From: Protaetia brevitarsis
Taxonomy: Eukaryota; Arthropoda; Insecta; Coleoptera; Scarabaeidae
Length of the DNA stretch: 64,000 bases
Reading direction: 5' to 3'
Assembly (NCBI GenBank): GCA_004143645.1
Contig: RXPK01000073.1
Location: forward strand, 534,319 to 598,318
Shown here: positions 63,761 to 64,000 of the stretch, piece after piece
Numbering within the stretch: the stretch's first letter is position 1
Layout: each line of letters begins with the position of its first letter
Made by a program: the position numbers and the translations under genes
Notes under the pieces: generated by a model
What the model was told of the DNA's origin: nothing
What the model saw: the letters and a program-made list of their open reading frames with translations, nothing else
The model's database searches: none

Positions 63761-64000
63761 AACCTTTGTATAATAACTTAGGAGATAGGAAACAATTTAG
63801 GTGGGAACGTAGTCAAAACAGGGCGTTCGAAATATTAAAAGCTAAACTCGCGAGTGCTTCGGTTTTGGCGCATTACAACCCACTAGCCGAAACAGAACTA
63901 CATGTAGATGCTAGTCACGCCGGCATTGGAGCTGTTTTATTACAAAGAGATGAGGCAACTGGAAATATGTATCCGATATCGTTTATTTCACGAACCGTAA
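63760..64000 (+). pseudogene. RNase H start of G3, cut by window edge
   Basis: RKQFRWERSQNRAFEILKAKL leads to ELHVDASHAGIGAVLLQRDE (the catalytic DAS..G.GAVL motif of retrotransposon RNase H) and YPISFISRT. The frame is open to the end of the window. Confidence 0.88.

Larger units (their letters stand above)
60104..64000 (+). mobile_element. Ty3/gypsy element with macro domain in pol (G3), cut by window edge
   Basis: Interior order: gag N-terminus (60104-60640), gag core (60640-61050), linker and CCHC knuckle (to 61538), protease (61601-61960), macro domain (61993-62398), an unassigned segment (62400-62790), reverse transcriptase (62800-63760) and RNase H start (63760-64000). Integrase and 3' LTR must lie beyond 64000. 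The gag is related to the gag of G1. Numerous frameshifts and stops suggest this copy is inactive. Confidence 0.88.

Noticed and set aside
1..64000. tRNA, rRNA, CRISPR or bacterial insertion sequences
   Set aside because: None seen by eye on either strand; a covariance-model scan was not possible, so small RNA genes cannot be excluded.

Overview
This window looks like AT-rich, transposon-packed nuclear DNA from an insect. I see no rRNA, tRNA, CRISPR, bacterial operon or recognisable housekeeping gene. Nearly every coding stretch belongs to an arthropod-type mobile element: Ty3/gypsy and Ty1/copia retrotransposons, hAT, Tc1/mariner, pogo/Tigger, PIF/Harbinger, piggyBac, a CACTG-ended element and a RAG1/Transib-like gene. 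Most carry frameshifts or stops. Introns with GT..AG borders occur in several genes. The insect order cannot be decided from the sequence. The best candidates for host genes are two DUF4806-type genes, and each carries a transposon in an intron.

Layout. 1-1856: 5' part of a ZMYM1-like hAT element (minus), cut by the window edge. 1.9-5.8 kb: scraps of mariner, gypsy and hAT. 5.8-10.9 kb: a Ty1/copia remnant (minus) interrupted by an almost intact two-gene Harbinger (7518-10443, CAG target duplication). 10.9-14.2 kb: decayed DNA with one retrotransposon gag/protease scrap. 14250-15949: mariner with long inverted repeats; 16401-16882: a MITE. 17992-28701: one Ty3/gypsy insertion on the minus strand, bounded by 316-bp LTRs and a GTAT duplication. 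It contains a mariner nested in its 3' LTR and a five-unit tandem array (1.1 kb each) that alternates a gag fragment with a signal-peptide ORF. 31.3-35.4 kb: a Tigger/Jerky element, a piggyBac 3' half and an unknown spliced gene. 38.1-42.1 kb: DUF4806 gene 1 with a complete pogo/psq element (39233-41920). 42.1-45.0 kb: the RAG1/Transib-like gene. 45.5-49.2 kb: DUF4806 gene 2 with a gypsy deletion derivative (46182-48782) in its intron. 49.2-53.8 kb: LTR-like DNA, copia, Tc1, MITE and pogo remnants. 53967-56247: a CACTG-ended element encoding a widespread protein of unknown function. 56.6-64.0 kb: a gypsy element (plus) split by a hAT (57023-60095, 8-bp duplication) and running off the right edge.

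The most unusual item is in that last gypsy element. Between the aspartic protease and reverse transcriptase, its pol region encodes a macro domain resembling OARD1/TARG1 ADP-ribosyl-ester hydrolases. Next in interest are the RAG1-like gene, the gag/secreted-ORF array whose breakpoints share a short GTACCTT homology, and the CACTG element. Base-level noise, mostly one-base indels, rises strongly from about 24.3 to 28.7 kb and may reflect uncorrected assembly there.
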